NCBI GenBank assembly: GCA_044226685.1 | Contig: JBGAGP010000001.1 | Span: 1-64,000 of the forward strand | Origin: Dongia_A sp044226685 | GTDB lineage: Bacteria; Pseudomonadota; Alphaproteobacteria; Dongiales; Dongiaceae | Length of the DNA: 64,000 nt | Reading direction: 5' to 3' | Part shown: in pieces, positions 31,552 to 39,730 of the stretch | How positions within the stretch are numbered: the stretch's first letter is position 1 | How the letters are laid out: every line of letters begins with the position of its first letter | Program-made: the position numbers and the translations under genes | The notes under the pieces: model-generated | Seen by the model: the letters and a program-made list of their open reading frames with translations, nothing else | The model's database searches: none | Told to the model about the DNA's origin: nothing

Positions 31552-32793
31552 ATGGCGATCGCGGAAACGGCCCCATTGCTGGAGATCGACGGCGTCCCGC
31601 TCAAGGTGAAGCTGGCGCGCGCCGAACGCACGCGCAAGCTGCGGGCCATGGGGCTGGTCCTGCCGCTGTTCCTGTTCGTCGTCCTGACCTTCCTCTATCC
31701 GCTCCTGGTGATGACGCTGAAGAGCGTCACCAACGAGGAAACCAGCGGCCGCCTCACCCGCACCAGCGTGGCGCTGGCGGATTGGGACGGCGCGGCCGTG
31801 CCGGACGAGGCCGCCTTTGCCGCCTTGGCCGAGGATCTCAAGGCGGCGCAGGAGAAGCGCGAGGCCGGTGAGATCGCCAAGCGCATCAATTCCGAGTTCA
31901 GCGGCGCCATGTCCAAGTTCAAGGGCATCACCCGCAAGGTCGAGGCGATGGAGTCCGGCCCCTACAAGGACGTGTTCCTGTCCAGCGACAAGATCTGGGC
32001 CGACCCGGCGCTCTGGCGCGTGATCAAGAGCGTCTCAAATCCCTATACGCCCTATTACTGGCTGGCGGCGCTCGACCTCAAGCAGGGGCCGGACGGCATC
32101 GAACGCGTCCCCGCGGACCAGGCGGTGTTCCTCGACGTCTATGGCCGGACCTTCTGGATCGCCGGCATCGTCACCCTGTTCACCCTGCTGCTCGGCTTCC
32201 CGGTGGCCTATCTGCTGGCCACCCAGCCGGCGCACCGCGCCAACATCCTGATGATCTTCGTGATGCTGCCGTTCTGGACCTCGCTGCTGGTGCGCACCAC
32301 GGCGTGGTTCGTGCTGCTGCGCACCGAGGGCCCGCTGAACGACCTGGCCGAGCTGCTGGTCGGGGCGCGCTTCGAGATGATCTTCACCCGCTTTGGCACC
32401 ATCCTGGCGATGACGCACATCCAGCTGCCCTTCACGCTGCTGCCGATCTACAGCGTGATGAAGACGATTCCGCCGAGCCATGTGCGCGCGGCGCGCTCTC
32501 TCGGCGCCGGCCCGTTCCGTGCCTTCTGGCGAATCTATTTCCCGCAGACGGTGCCGGGCATTGCCGCCGGCTGCCTGCTCACTTTCATCCTCTGCCTCGG
32601 CTACTACATCACGCCGGCCCTGGTCGGCGGGCCGCGCGACCAGATGGTGAGCTACTACGTGTCCTACTACATGAACAACATCATCAATTTCGGCCAGGCC
32701 TCGGCGCTGGGCGCCGTGCTGCTCATCATCACCATGGTGCTGTACTGGCTCTACAACCGCCTCGTCGGCATCGACAAGATGAAGCTGGGGTGA
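31552..32793 (+). CDS. ABC transporter permease 1 (PotB-like) with large periplasmic insertion
   Basis: A 413-aa inner-membrane permease. TM1 is MGLVLPLFLFVVLTFLYPLL. Then comes an unusual hydrophilic insertion of about 120 residues (about 60-195: Lys/Glu/Ala-rich SEFSGAMSKFKGITRKVEA, YKDVFLSSDKIWADPALW) before TM2 (FWIAGIVTLFTLLLGFPVAY). The remaining core is standard, with the EAA-type loop VRAARSLGAGPFRAFWRIYF contacting the ATPase. The start is uncertain between 31540 and 31552. It is followed by permease 2 after 5 bp. Confidence 0.9.
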   Translation: MAIAETAPLLEIDGVPLKVKLARAERTRKLRAMGLVLPLFLFVVLTFLYPLLVMTLKSVTNEETSGRLTRTSVALADWDGAAVPDEAAFAALAEDLKAAQEKREAGEIAKRINSEFSGAMSKFKGITRKVEAMESGPYKDVFLSSDKIWADPALWRVIKSVSNPYTPYYWLAALDLKQGPDGIERVPADQAVFLDVYGRTFWIAGIVTLFTLLLGFPVAYLLATQPAHRANILMIFVMLPFWTSLLVRTTAWFVLLRTEGPLNDLAELLVGARFEMIFTRFGTILAMTHIQLPFTLLPIYSVMKTIPPSHVRAARSLGAGPFRAFWRIYFPQTVPGIAAGCLLTFILCLGYYITPALVGGPRDQMVSYYVSYYMNNIINFGQASALGAVLLIITMVLYWLYNRLVGIDKMKLG

Positions 32794-32798
32794 GCGCG

Positions 32799-33671
32799 AT
32801 GGACTGGCTTCCCCTGCTCGGCCTGCCGCCTTATGCCTCGACCGCGGAACGCCTGTGGCGGCTCTGCTTCTTCGCCTTCTGCGGGCTGGTGCTGCTGTTC
32901 CTGATCGCGCCGATCCTGATCGTCATTCCGATCAGCTTCAACGAGACCTCGTTCCTCGCTTTCCCGCGCGGCACCTGGTCGACGCGCTGGTACGAAGACT
33001 TCTTCTTCAACGATCGCTGGACCACGGCGGTCAAGAACAGCGTCATCATCGCCTTCTTCACCACCATCCTGGCGACGACGCTGGGCACGCTGGCGGCGCT
33101 CGGCCTGTCGCGGCCGAATTTTCCCGCCCGCGCGGCGGTGATGGCGGTGCTCATCTCGCCCATGGTGGTGCCGGTGGTGATCACCGCGGCGGCACTTTAT
33201 TTCTTCTATGCCAATCCCCTGGTGGTGACGGCTGAGCCGGTCTTCATCCTCAACAACACCTATGTCGGGGTCATCCTGGCGCACACCCTGCTGGCGACGC
33301 CCTTCGTGGTGATCACGGTGACCGCCACGCTCACCGGCTTCGACCAGTCCATGATCCGCGCCGGGGCCAGCCTCGGCGCGCCGCCGGCAACGGTGTTCCG
33401 CAAGGTCGTGCTGCCGTTGATTTCGCCGGGTGTCATCTCCGGCGCGCTGTTCGCCTTCGTCACCTCCTGGGACGAGGTCGTCGTCGTGCTGTTCGTCGGC
33501 AGCAGCGACCAGCGCACCCTGCCGCGCCAGATGTTCAGCGGCATCCGCGAGATGATCAGCCCCACCATCACCGCGGCGGCAACGGTGCTGATTTCCGTCG
33601 CCGTGCTGATGCTGGTGACCGTCGAGCTGCTGCGCCGGCGCTCCGAGCGGCTGCGCGGCATCCGGGTCTAG
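32799..33671 (+). CDS. ABC transporter permease 2 (PotC-like)
   Basis: A 290-aa permease with six predicted helices. The first is FFAFCGLVLLFLIAPILIVI, and the EAA loop is MIRAGASLGAPPATVFRKVV followed by LPLISPGV. ISFNETSFLAFPRG and TSWDEVVVVLFVGSSDQRTL are typical of PotC-type proteins. It starts 5 bp after permease 1 and is the last transporter gene of the operon. Confidence 0.92.
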   Translation: MDWLPLLGLPPYASTAERLWRLCFFAFCGLVLLFLIAPILIVIPISFNETSFLAFPRGTWSTRWYEDFFFNDRWTTAVKNSVIIAFFTTILATTLGTLAALGLSRPNFPARAAVMAVLISPMVVPVVITAAALYFFYANPLVVTAEPVFILNNTYVGVILAHTLLATPFVVITVTATLTGFDQSMIRAGASLGAPPATVFRKVVLPLISPGVISGALFAFVTSWDEVVVVLFVGSSDQRTLPRQMFSGIREMISPTITAAATVLISVAVLMLVTVELLRRRSERLRGIRV

Positions 33672-33690
33672 TTGCGAATAATTCTCAATT
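33672..33690. promoter_or_regulatory. Fur-box-like sequence upstream of the PadR gene
   Basis: TTGCGAATAATTCTCAATT, read on the other strand as AATTGAGAATTATTCGCAA, resembles the GAGAATTATTCGCA core found in front of iron-regulated genes. It overlaps the end of permease 2 and sits 72 bp before the PadR-like gene. It is suggestive only. Confidence 0.35.
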
Positions 33691-33761
33691 ACCTGGACAG
33701 CAGACGCCGGAGCGGCTAAACTGCACGCCGGCATTGATCTACCCGGTGCGACAAGCCTGTC

Positions 33762-34301
33762 ATGTACAAAGACAACAGCCTGATCCCAAGCGAGGCGGTG
33801 CGCCTGGCGGCCCTCGGGCTGCTCGGCAAGCGGCCGCACGCCTATGCCGATCTGGCCCGCGATATCCGCCATTTCACCGCCCGTATCGTCGGGCCATCGC
33901 TCGACCTGCTGGGCCCGTCGCTCGAGCTGTTGAAGGTCGAGGGCTTGATCGAGGCGGTCGATCCGGCGTCGGCGCATGACAGGCAGGTCGTCCGTCTGAC
34001 GCCGGAGGGCCGCACCGAATTGCAGCGGCTGATGACCGCCAACCTGCGCGGGTCGATGGGCGAGGTGAACAAGCTGATCGTCGCCCTGAAGCTGCATTTC
34101 CTCGACCAGCTGGAGCCGGAGCAGCGCCGCCAGCAGCTGGAGATGCTGATGGAGGTCTGCGACCGCGAACTGATCCGCCTCGGCGACCTGCGCGCGCACT
34201 ACAGGGATCATGACAGCGCGCTGATCCCCTGGCTCGACCACGAGATCGGCGAAGTCCAGGCGCGCCGCGACTGGTTCCTGAAGCTGTGGGAGACGCAGTA
34301 G
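33762..34301 (+). CDS. PadR-like transcriptional regulator
   Basis: A 179-aa protein. The N-terminal winged-helix region is RLAALGLLGKRPHAYADLAR, the wing is RQVVRLTPEGRTELQRLM, and a C-terminal helical dimerisation region follows (KLHFLDQLEPEQRRQQLEML, then MEVCDRELIRL). This matches PadR-family regulators with the Vir-type C-terminus. It follows the ABC operon after 90 bp and could control it, or answer to Fur given the site upstream. The ligand is unknown. Confidence 0.8.
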   Translation: MYKDNSLIPSEAVRLAALGLLGKRPHAYADLARDIRHFTARIVGPSLDLLGPSLELLKVEGLIEAVDPASAHDRQVVRLTPEGRTELQRLMTANLRGSMGEVNKLIVALKLHFLDQLEPEQRRQQLEMLMEVCDRELIRLGDLRAHYRDHDSALIPWLDHEIGEVQARRDWFLKLWETQ

Positions 34302-34393
34302 CGTCGCGCAGATGCCGTTCACACCAGGCGCATCCGACGACGGCGTCACGCCGTAGATCGAACAGCCGCAAGTCGCTTCACGGAGCCCGCAAG

Positions 34394-34840
34394 ATGACCA
34401 ATGACCGCAATGTCGACCGCGCCATCGCGGAGCTGGTGCAGCGCATGGTCGCGGCCTGGAATGCCCACGATCCAAACGCTTTCGCGGCGGCCTTTGCCGA
34501 GGACGCGGAATTCACCAACGTTTTCGGCATGGTGCAGCGCGGGCGCGCCGGTATCGAGGCGGCGCATGCGCCGATCTTCAAGACCATGTTCAAGGATTCT
34601 GAGCTTGCCGTGGTCGAGACCAGGCTCCGCCTGATCCGTCCCGACGTGGCCGCCGTCGATGTGCGCTGGAAGATGGCCGGTGCGCGCGACCCGATGGGCA
34701 ATCCCTGGCCGGAGCGCGAGGGCATCCTGAACTGGGTCGTGACCTTGCATGACCAAGCCTGGCTGATCGACGTGTCGCACAACATGGACCTGCCTTCGCC
34801 GGACCTGGCGAAGGCGCAGGCGGCGCTGGCGAAACGATAG
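34394..34840 (+). CDS. SnoaL/SgcJ-like NTF2-fold protein
   Basis: A 148-aa protein with the cone-shaped NTF2-like fold pattern. It opens with DRAIAELVQRMVAAWNAHDP and AFAAAFAEDAEFTNVFGMVQ, continues GRAGIEAAHAPIFKTMFKDS, and ends in strands around AVDVRWKMAGARDP and GILNWVVTLHDQAWLIDVSH. The SgcJ/EcaC subgroup is often annotated as an oxidoreductase, but most members are uncharacterised. The ATG at 34394 is used; the longer ORF from 34286 is not supported. It is convergent with the SDR gene. Confidence 0.78.
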   Translation: MTNDRNVDRAIAELVQRMVAAWNAHDPNAFAAAFAEDAEFTNVFGMVQRGRAGIEAAHAPIFKTMFKDSELAVVETRLRLIRPDVAAVDVRWKMAGARDPMGNPWPEREGILNWVVTLHDQAWLIDVSHNMDLPSPDLAKAQAALAKR

Positions 34841-34855
34841 CCGCCGGAACCAGCG

Positions 34856-35599
34856 TCAGTACAGGTGCTGGCCGCCGGTGAGGAAGATCTCGGTGCCGGT
34901 CACATAACCGAAATCCTTGCCGCAGAGCTGGAACACCACGCCGGCGACCTCGTCGGTGGTGCCCATGCGGCCCATCGGGATGCGCGGGATCAGCGCCTCG
35001 TATTCCGGGCCGATCATGGCGGTCTCGATCTCGCCCGGGGCGATGGCGTTCACCCGCACGCCGAGTGCCGCGAGTTCCACCGCCATCTCGCGCGTCAGCG
35101 CCGACAAGGCGGCCTTCGAGGTCGAATAGGCCGAGCCGGCGAAGGGATGGATCGCATGGCCGGCGATCGAGGTGATGTTGATGATGGCGCCCTTGCCCTG
35201 GTGCAGCGGCTTGGCCAGCCCGCGCGCCAGCTTCAACGGCGCGAAGAAATTCAGCTCGAACACCTCGCGCCACGCCGACACGTCGCCGTTGAGGATGCCG
35301 AGCCGCTCCTTGAACGCGGTCTTCGGGCTGACCGCGGCGTTGTTGACCAGCGCATGGACCGGCTTGCCGTCGAGGATCTTCAGCGCCTGCTCGACGAAGC
35401 GGTCGGTCTCCTCCGGCTGGCCGAGATCGACGGTGATGTGGTCGGTCCAGTTGGGGTCGTATTTGCATTCGTCCGGGATCGCGTCCCGGCTGCAGGTGAT
35501 GACGCGCCAGCCTTCCCTGCTGAAGCGCTTCACCGTCGCATGGCCGATGCCGCGGCTGGCGCCGGTCAATACAACGGTCTTTTTCGCCTCTACGGTCAT
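34856..35599 (-). CDS. SDR-family oxidoreductase
   Basis: A 247-aa classical SDR. The cofactor motif is TGASRGIGHA, then NNAAVS, Ser in NITSIAGHAIHPF, and Tyr/Lys in SAYSTSKAALSALTR; PGEIETAMI follows. The substrate is unknown. It lies 12 bp downstream of the cation transporter gene and may be cotranscribed with pdxH and the transporter on the minus strand. Confidence 0.9.
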   Translation of the reverse strand: MTVEAKKTVVLTGASRGIGHATVKRFSREGWRVITCSRDAIPDECKYDPNWTDHITVDLGQPEETDRFVEQALKILDGKPVHALVNNAAVSPKTAFKERLGILNGDVSAWREVFELNFFAPLKLARGLAKPLHQGKGAIINITSIAGHAIHPFAGSAYSTSKAALSALTREMAVELAALGVRVNAIAPGEIETAMIGPEYEALIPRIPMGRMGTTDEVAGVVFQLCGKDFGYVTGTEIFLTGGQHLY

Positions 35600-35611
35600 C
35601 TGCGGGAATCC

Positions 35612-36553
35612 TCAGTGGTAGCGGAAGGAGGCGCGGCGCTCGACCACGCCCGCGGGGTCCTCGTGGATGATGACCTCCGCCTCCGGGAAGGCGGCGCGGA
35701 TGTCGGCCTCGACCGCGTCGGAGATGCGGTGCGCGTCGGTCAGGCTGAGCCTGCCATCCAGTTCCAGGTGGAACTGGATGAAGCGGTCGCGCCCGGCGAT
35801 GCGGGTGCGCAAATCGTGCAGGTCAAGGACCTCGCCGTGGCCGCGCACGATCTCCTTGATGCGGCTGCGCTCCGCATCGTCCATCTCGCGGTCCATCAGC
35901 ATGTCGAGCGCCTCGCGCCCGATCTGCACCGCCGCCCAGGCGATGAACAGGGCGATGGCCAGGCCGATCGCCGGGTCGATCCACCAGAGCTTGAACTTGG
36001 CGCTCAGGATCAAGGCCACGATGACGCTGGCATTGACCAGGAAATCGCTGCCGTAATGCGCGGAATCGGCCTTGATCGCCATCGAGCCGGTCTTGCGCAC
36101 GACATGGCGTTGCAACAGCACCAGGGCCAGTGTCACCAGCATCGAGATCGCCATGACGGCGATGCCGATCTCGGGCGCCGAAACCGGCCGCGGCGTGATG
36201 AAATGGTCGACCACCTCGGTCAGCAGCAGGATGGAAGACCCCAGGATGAAGGCCACCTGCACCAATCCGGCGAGGGGTTCCGCCTTGCCGTGGCCGAAGC
36301 GATGCTCGGCATCCGCCGGCGTCAGCGCATGGCGCACCGCGATCAGGTTGACGATCGAGGCGCCAGCATCGAGCGCGGAATCGAACAGCGTCGACAGCAG
36401 GCTGACCGAGCCGGTCTGCAGGAACGCCACGAACTTGATACCGATCAGCAGCAGTGCCGCCCCGACCGAGGCCAGGCTGGCCAGGCGCATCAGCCGGCCG
36501 TGGTCGGCGCGATTGTTCGCCGGGGCGTTCTGCGCGGTCGATTTCTCGGCCAT
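35612..36553 (-). CDS. Cation diffusion facilitator transporter (FieF-like)
   Basis: A 313-aa membrane protein with six predicted helices and a C-terminal cytoplasmic domain. Metal-site motifs are DSALDAGASIVNL (helix 2) and HYGSDFLVNASV (helix 5), with HRFGHGKAEPLAGL in the loop between. The C-terminal domain (AERSRIKEIVRGHGEVLDLH through EVIIHEDPAG) has the ferredoxin-like metal-sensing fold. It exports divalent Fe, Zn or Mn. Its ATG overlaps the stop codon of pdxH by one base (TGATG), so translation is coupled. Confidence 0.92.
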   Translation of the reverse strand: MAEKSTAQNAPANNRADHGRLMRLASLASVGAALLLIGIKFVAFLQTGSVSLLSTLFDSALDAGASIVNLIAVRHALTPADAEHRFGHGKAEPLAGLVQVAFILGSSILLLTEVVDHFITPRPVSAPEIGIAVMAISMLVTLALVLLQRHVVRKTGSMAIKADSAHYGSDFLVNASVIVALILSAKFKLWWIDPAIGLAIALFIAWAAVQIGREALDMLMDREMDDAERSRIKEIVRGHGEVLDLHDLRTRIAGRDRFIQFHLELDGRLSLTDAHRISDAVEADIRAAFPEAEVIIHEDPAGVVERRASFRYH

Positions 36554-37143
36554 CAGGGATACAGCTTTTCCGTGGTCCAGCCGTCGCCGGCGCGATGATA
36601 GACAAGCCGGTCGTGCAGGCGGAAGGGTTTGTTCTCCCAGAACTCGATGCGCTCCGGCACCACCCGGAAGCCGGACCAATAGGGCGGCCGCGGCACGGTG
36701 CCGATGGCATATTTGGCGGCGAACAACGCCACGCGCTTTTCCAGCTCGAAGCGGCTTTCCAATGGCCGCGATTGCTGCGAGGCCCAGGCGCCGATCTGGC
36801 TGGAGCGGTGGCGGCTGGCAAAATAGGCATCCGCCTCCTCGTCCGTCACGGTTTCCACGGACCCTTCCGCCCGCACCTGGCGGCCCAGCGTCTTCCAGTG
36901 CAGCACCAGCGCCGCCTTCCGCGTCTCCAGCAATTGCCGGCCCTTCCGGCTTTCGTAGTTGGTGTAGAAGACGAAGCCGCGGATGTCGGCATCCTTCAGC
37001 AACACCATGCGCACCGAGGGCTGGCCATCGGCGTCGACGCTGGCGATGGCCATGGCGTTGGCATCGTTGGGCTCGCTGGCTTCCGCCTCCGCCAGCCACT
37101 TGCGGAACAAATCGTAAGGTTCGGACTTGGGATGGTCAGTCAT
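36553..37143 (-). CDS. pdxH: Pyridoxamine 5'-phosphate oxidase
   Basis: A 196-aa FMN enzyme that makes pyridoxal 5'-phosphate from PNP or PMP. Typical segments are DPHAMAIAS-like ANAMAIASVDADGQPSVRMV, LLKDADIRGFVFYTNYESRK, GRQVRAEGSVETV, HRSSQIGAWASQQS and RPPYWSGFRVVPERIEFW. The ATG at 37143 gives the normal N-terminus (MTDHPKSEPYDLF). It is the first gene of a pdxH / CDF / SDR minus-strand run. Confidence 0.94.
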   Translation of the reverse strand: MTDHPKSEPYDLFRKWLAEAEASEPNDANAMAIASVDADGQPSVRMVLLKDADIRGFVFYTNYESRKGRQLLETRKAALVLHWKTLGRQVRAEGSVETVTDEEADAYFASRHRSSQIGAWASQQSRPLESRFELEKRVALFAAKYAIGTVPRPPYWSGFRVVPERIEFWENKPFRLHDRLVYHRAGDGWTTEKLYP

Positions 37144-37307
37144 GTCAATTCGATGGTATTTCAAAGACTTCCGGCGCCGCGTCACTTTGCCGAGAGGGCT
37201 TTCTATAGCATTGAATCGGGGCCGAAGCGGCCTCATTTTCAAGGCGCCGGCTGTCGTCGCCGACTCGGGCAGGCCGCCGGCCGATCGTTGAGGAGGAATC
37301 CCACACC

Positions 37308-37775
37308 ATGCTGCTGCGTCGATCCTGGTCCGCCAGAACGTTGACCGCCCTGATGGCCGCAACCGTGCTTGCGGGCTGCCAGAATTCGCAACAGACCGGC
37401 ACGCTGCTGGGCGCGCTCGGCGGCGCCGCGGCCGGCTATGCCATCGGCGACGGCAAGTGGTGGGCAGTGGGCGCCGGCGCCCTGGTGGGCGGCGTGGTCG
37501 GCAACCAGGTCGGCGCCTATCTCGACGAGCGCGACCGCCAGACGGCCTACAGCAATGCCAATTACGCGCTGAACAACAACGCCGACGGCCAGACGTCCAC
37601 CTGGACCAATCCGGACAAGGGCACCGGCGGCTACACCACGCCGACCGAGACCTATCAGAGCGCCGGCAGCACCTGCCGCACCTACCAGACGGGCGTCACC
37701 GCCAACGGGCAGAGCCAGAGCGGCACCGGCCAGGCCTGCCGGCAGCCGGACGGCACCTGGAAACTGGTGAACTGA
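37308..37775 (+). CDS. Glycine-zipper outer-membrane lipoprotein (17-kDa antigen type)
   Basis: A 155-aa lipoprotein: lipobox VLAGC with Cys24. A glycine zipper (GTLLGALGGAAAGYAIGDGK, then AVGAGALVGGVVGNQVGAYL) resembles the Rickettsia 17-kDa surface antigen and SlyB/OsmB-type proteins. The C-terminal domain has a Cys pair (TCRTYQTG and GQACRQPDGTWKLV) with the ending common in these proteins. It probably sits in the outer membrane. GAGGAGGAA at 37288-37296 is a strong RBS. Confidence 0.85.
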   Translation: MLLRRSWSARTLTALMAATVLAGCQNSQQTGTLLGALGGAAAGYAIGDGKWWAVGAGALVGGVVGNQVGAYLDERDRQTAYSNANYALNNNADGQTSTWTNPDKGTGGYTTPTETYQSAGSTCRTYQTGVTANGQSQSGTGQACRQPDGTWKLVN

Positions 37776-37855
37776 CCGGGTCTCCGCCCCGTTAGCTTCT
37801 CCTTGCGGCCGCCCGCCTGCGTCCTTAACTATTGGGCGCAGGAGGGTGACTGCAC

Positions 37856-38770
37856 ATGGCCGATCCCTACAAGGTTCTGGGCGTCGCGCGGGGCGCGAGC
37901 GACGAGGATATCAAGCGCGCCTATCGCAAGCTGGCGAAGAAGCTGCATCCCGACCTCAATCCCGGCGACAAGAAGATCGAGGCGCAGTTCAAGGAAACCA
38001 CCGCCGCCTACGATCTGCTGAGCGACACCGACAAGCGCCGCAAATACGATCGCGGCGAGATCGACGAGCACGGCCAGCCCAGGGCGCAACGCTTCAATCA
38101 TCGCCCCGGCGCGGGCGGCCCGCGGCGCGGCCGCGGCGGCGGCTTCGGGCTGGAGGACGACGAGGGCTTTTCCGACGACCTGTTCGGCGATTTCTTCGGC
38201 TTCGGCAAGGGCGGCGACGGCATCAAGCTGAAAGGCGCCGATGTCAGCTACCAGGTCCGCGTGCCGTTCCTGGAAGCGGTGCTCGGCACCAAGCAGCGGC
38301 TCAACCTGGCGGACGGAAAGACGCTCGAAGTGCAGCTGCCGCCCGGGACCGATACCGGCCAGACCCTGCGCCTGAAAGGCCAGGGACTGCCGGGACGCGG
38401 CGGCGCCCCGGCGGGCGATGCCTTCGTCGAGGTGACCGTGGAGCCGCATCCGATCTTCGGCCGCGACGGCAACGACGTGCTGGTCGAGCTGCCGATCACG
38501 CTCTACGAAGCCGTGCTCGGCGCCAGCATCAACGTGCCTACCATCGACGGCAAGGTCGCGGTCAAGGTGCCGGCGGGGTCCAACAGCGGTACCCAGCTGC
38601 GCCTGCGCGGCCGCGGCATCCAGGCCGGCAAGACCGGCCAGCGCGGCGACCAGTATGTGCGCCTGGTCGTGGTCATGCCGAAGGAGGTCGATGCCGATCT
38701 CAAGAGCGCCATCGAACGCTCGGCGGAGCACCATCCCTACAAGGTGCGGGCCAAGCTCGGCAGCGATTGA
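37856..38770 (+). CDS. DnaJ/CbpA-like Hsp40 co-chaperone (type II)
   Basis: A 304-aa co-chaperone. The J domain (residues 1-70) has the HPD tripeptide in KKLHPDLNPGDKKIEAQFKE. A Gly/Phe-rich linker follows (RRGRGGGFGLEDDEGFSDDL, FGDFFGFGKGGDG), then the two C-terminal beta domains (PFLEAVLGTKQRLNLADGKT, ITLYEAVLGASINVPTIDG). There is no CXXCXGXG zinc finger, so it is type II like CbpA. It stimulates DnaK ATPase. Confidence 0.93.
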   Translation: MADPYKVLGVARGASDEDIKRAYRKLAKKLHPDLNPGDKKIEAQFKETTAAYDLLSDTDKRRKYDRGEIDEHGQPRAQRFNHRPGAGGPRRGRGGGFGLEDDEGFSDDLFGDFFGFGKGGDGIKLKGADVSYQVRVPFLEAVLGTKQRLNLADGKTLEVQLPPGTDTGQTLRLKGQGLPGRGGAPAGDAFVEVTVEPHPIFGRDGNDVLVELPITLYEAVLGASINVPTIDGKVAVKVPAGSNSGTQLRLRGRGIQAGKTGQRGDQYVRLVVVMPKEVDADLKSAIERSAEHHPYKVRAKLGSD

Positions 38771-38799
38771 AGATGGCGAATCCAGTGCCAGGCGGCGGT

Positions 38800-38827
38800 T
38801 TGACCGTCCCGCCTAATGGTGTAGGAT
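38800..38827 (+). promoter_or_regulatory. Candidate sigma-70 promoter for fabI
   Basis: TTGACC (38800-38805) and TAGGAT (38822-38827) are separated by 16 bp. They lie 48 bp upstream of the fabI ATG in the 104-bp gap after the DnaJ-like gene. The match is by eye, with one mismatch in -35 and two in -10. Confidence 0.5.
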
Positions 38828-38874
38828 GCGCTCTATTCCTCTAAAGATATCAAGATGTTGTGGTGGGGCACTCA

Positions 38875-39717
38875 ATGAACTCCAAAAGCGGCCTGATGGC
38901 CGGCAAACGCGGCCTGATCATGGGGGTCGCCAATGACCGTTCGATTGCCTGGGGCATCGCCAAGGCGGCGCATGACGCCGGTGCCGAACTCGCCTTCACC
39001 TACCAGGGCGAGGCGCTGCAGAAGCGGGTCCAGCCGCTCGCCCAGTCGGTCGGCTCGAAGATCCTCGCCCCCTGTGACGTCACCGACGATGCCAGCATCG
39101 ATGCCACCTTCGCCGCCATCAAGCAGGAATGGGGCGGCCTGGATTTCGTCGTCCATGCCATCGCCTTCTCCGACAAGGAGGAACTGAAGGGCAAGTATGT
39201 CAGCACCTCGCGCGAGAACTTCCGCCTGACGCTCGACATCTCCTGCTACTCCTTCACGGCGGTGGCGGAGCGCGCGCGGCACCTGATGCCCAACGGCGGC
39301 AGCCTCGTGACCCTGACCTATTTCGGCGCCGAGCGGGTCATGCCGCACTACAACGTCATGGGTGTTGCCAAGGCGGCGCTGGAATGCAGCGTCCGCTATC
39401 TCGCCGCCGATCTGGGCGAGCAGCAGATCCGGGTCAACGCCATCTCGGCCGGGCCGATCAAGACGCTCGCCGCCTCCGGCATCGGCGATTTCCGCCAGAT
39501 CCTGCGCTGGAACGAGCTCAACGCGCCGCTGGCGCGCAACGTCACCATCGAGGACGTGGGCGGCGCCGGGCTCTACCTGATCAGCGACCTGTCGCGCGGC
39601 GTGACCGGTGAACTGCACCATGTCGACAGCGGCTACAACATCGTCGGCATGATGCGGCCGGAGGCCGCCGCCGACATGGCGGAAATGCTGACCAGTTTCG
39701 CCGAGCGCAAGGGCTGA
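38875..39717 (+). CDS. fabI: Enoyl-[acyl-carrier-protein] reductase (NADH)
   Basis: A 280-aa SDR-type enzyme of type II fatty acid synthesis, catalysing the last reduction in each cycle. Diagnostic features are GKRGLIMGVANDRSIAWGIA, HAIAFSDKEELKGKYV, the Y-x6-K motif in HYNVMGVAKAALE with the upstream LTYFGAERVMP, and SAGPIKTLAASGIGDFRQIL. It is the target class of triclosan. ATG 38875 is preferred over GTG 38860. aroC follows after 13 bp. Confidence 0.95.
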   Translation: MNSKSGLMAGKRGLIMGVANDRSIAWGIAKAAHDAGAELAFTYQGEALQKRVQPLAQSVGSKILAPCDVTDDASIDATFAAIKQEWGGLDFVVHAIAFSDKEELKGKYVSTSRENFRLTLDISCYSFTAVAERARHLMPNGGSLVTLTYFGAERVMPHYNVMGVAKAALECSVRYLAADLGEQQIRVNAISAGPIKTLAASGIGDFRQILRWNELNAPLARNVTIEDVGGAGLYLISDLSRGVTGELHHVDSGYNIVGMMRPEAAADMAEMLTSFAERKG

Positions 39718-39730
39718 AGGCCCGCGCGGC

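Noticed and set aside
32751..34475. Long minus-strand frame opposite permease 2 and the PadR gene
   Set aside because: It is antisense to recognised genes; the translation is Arg/His/Asp/Gln-rich without motifs.
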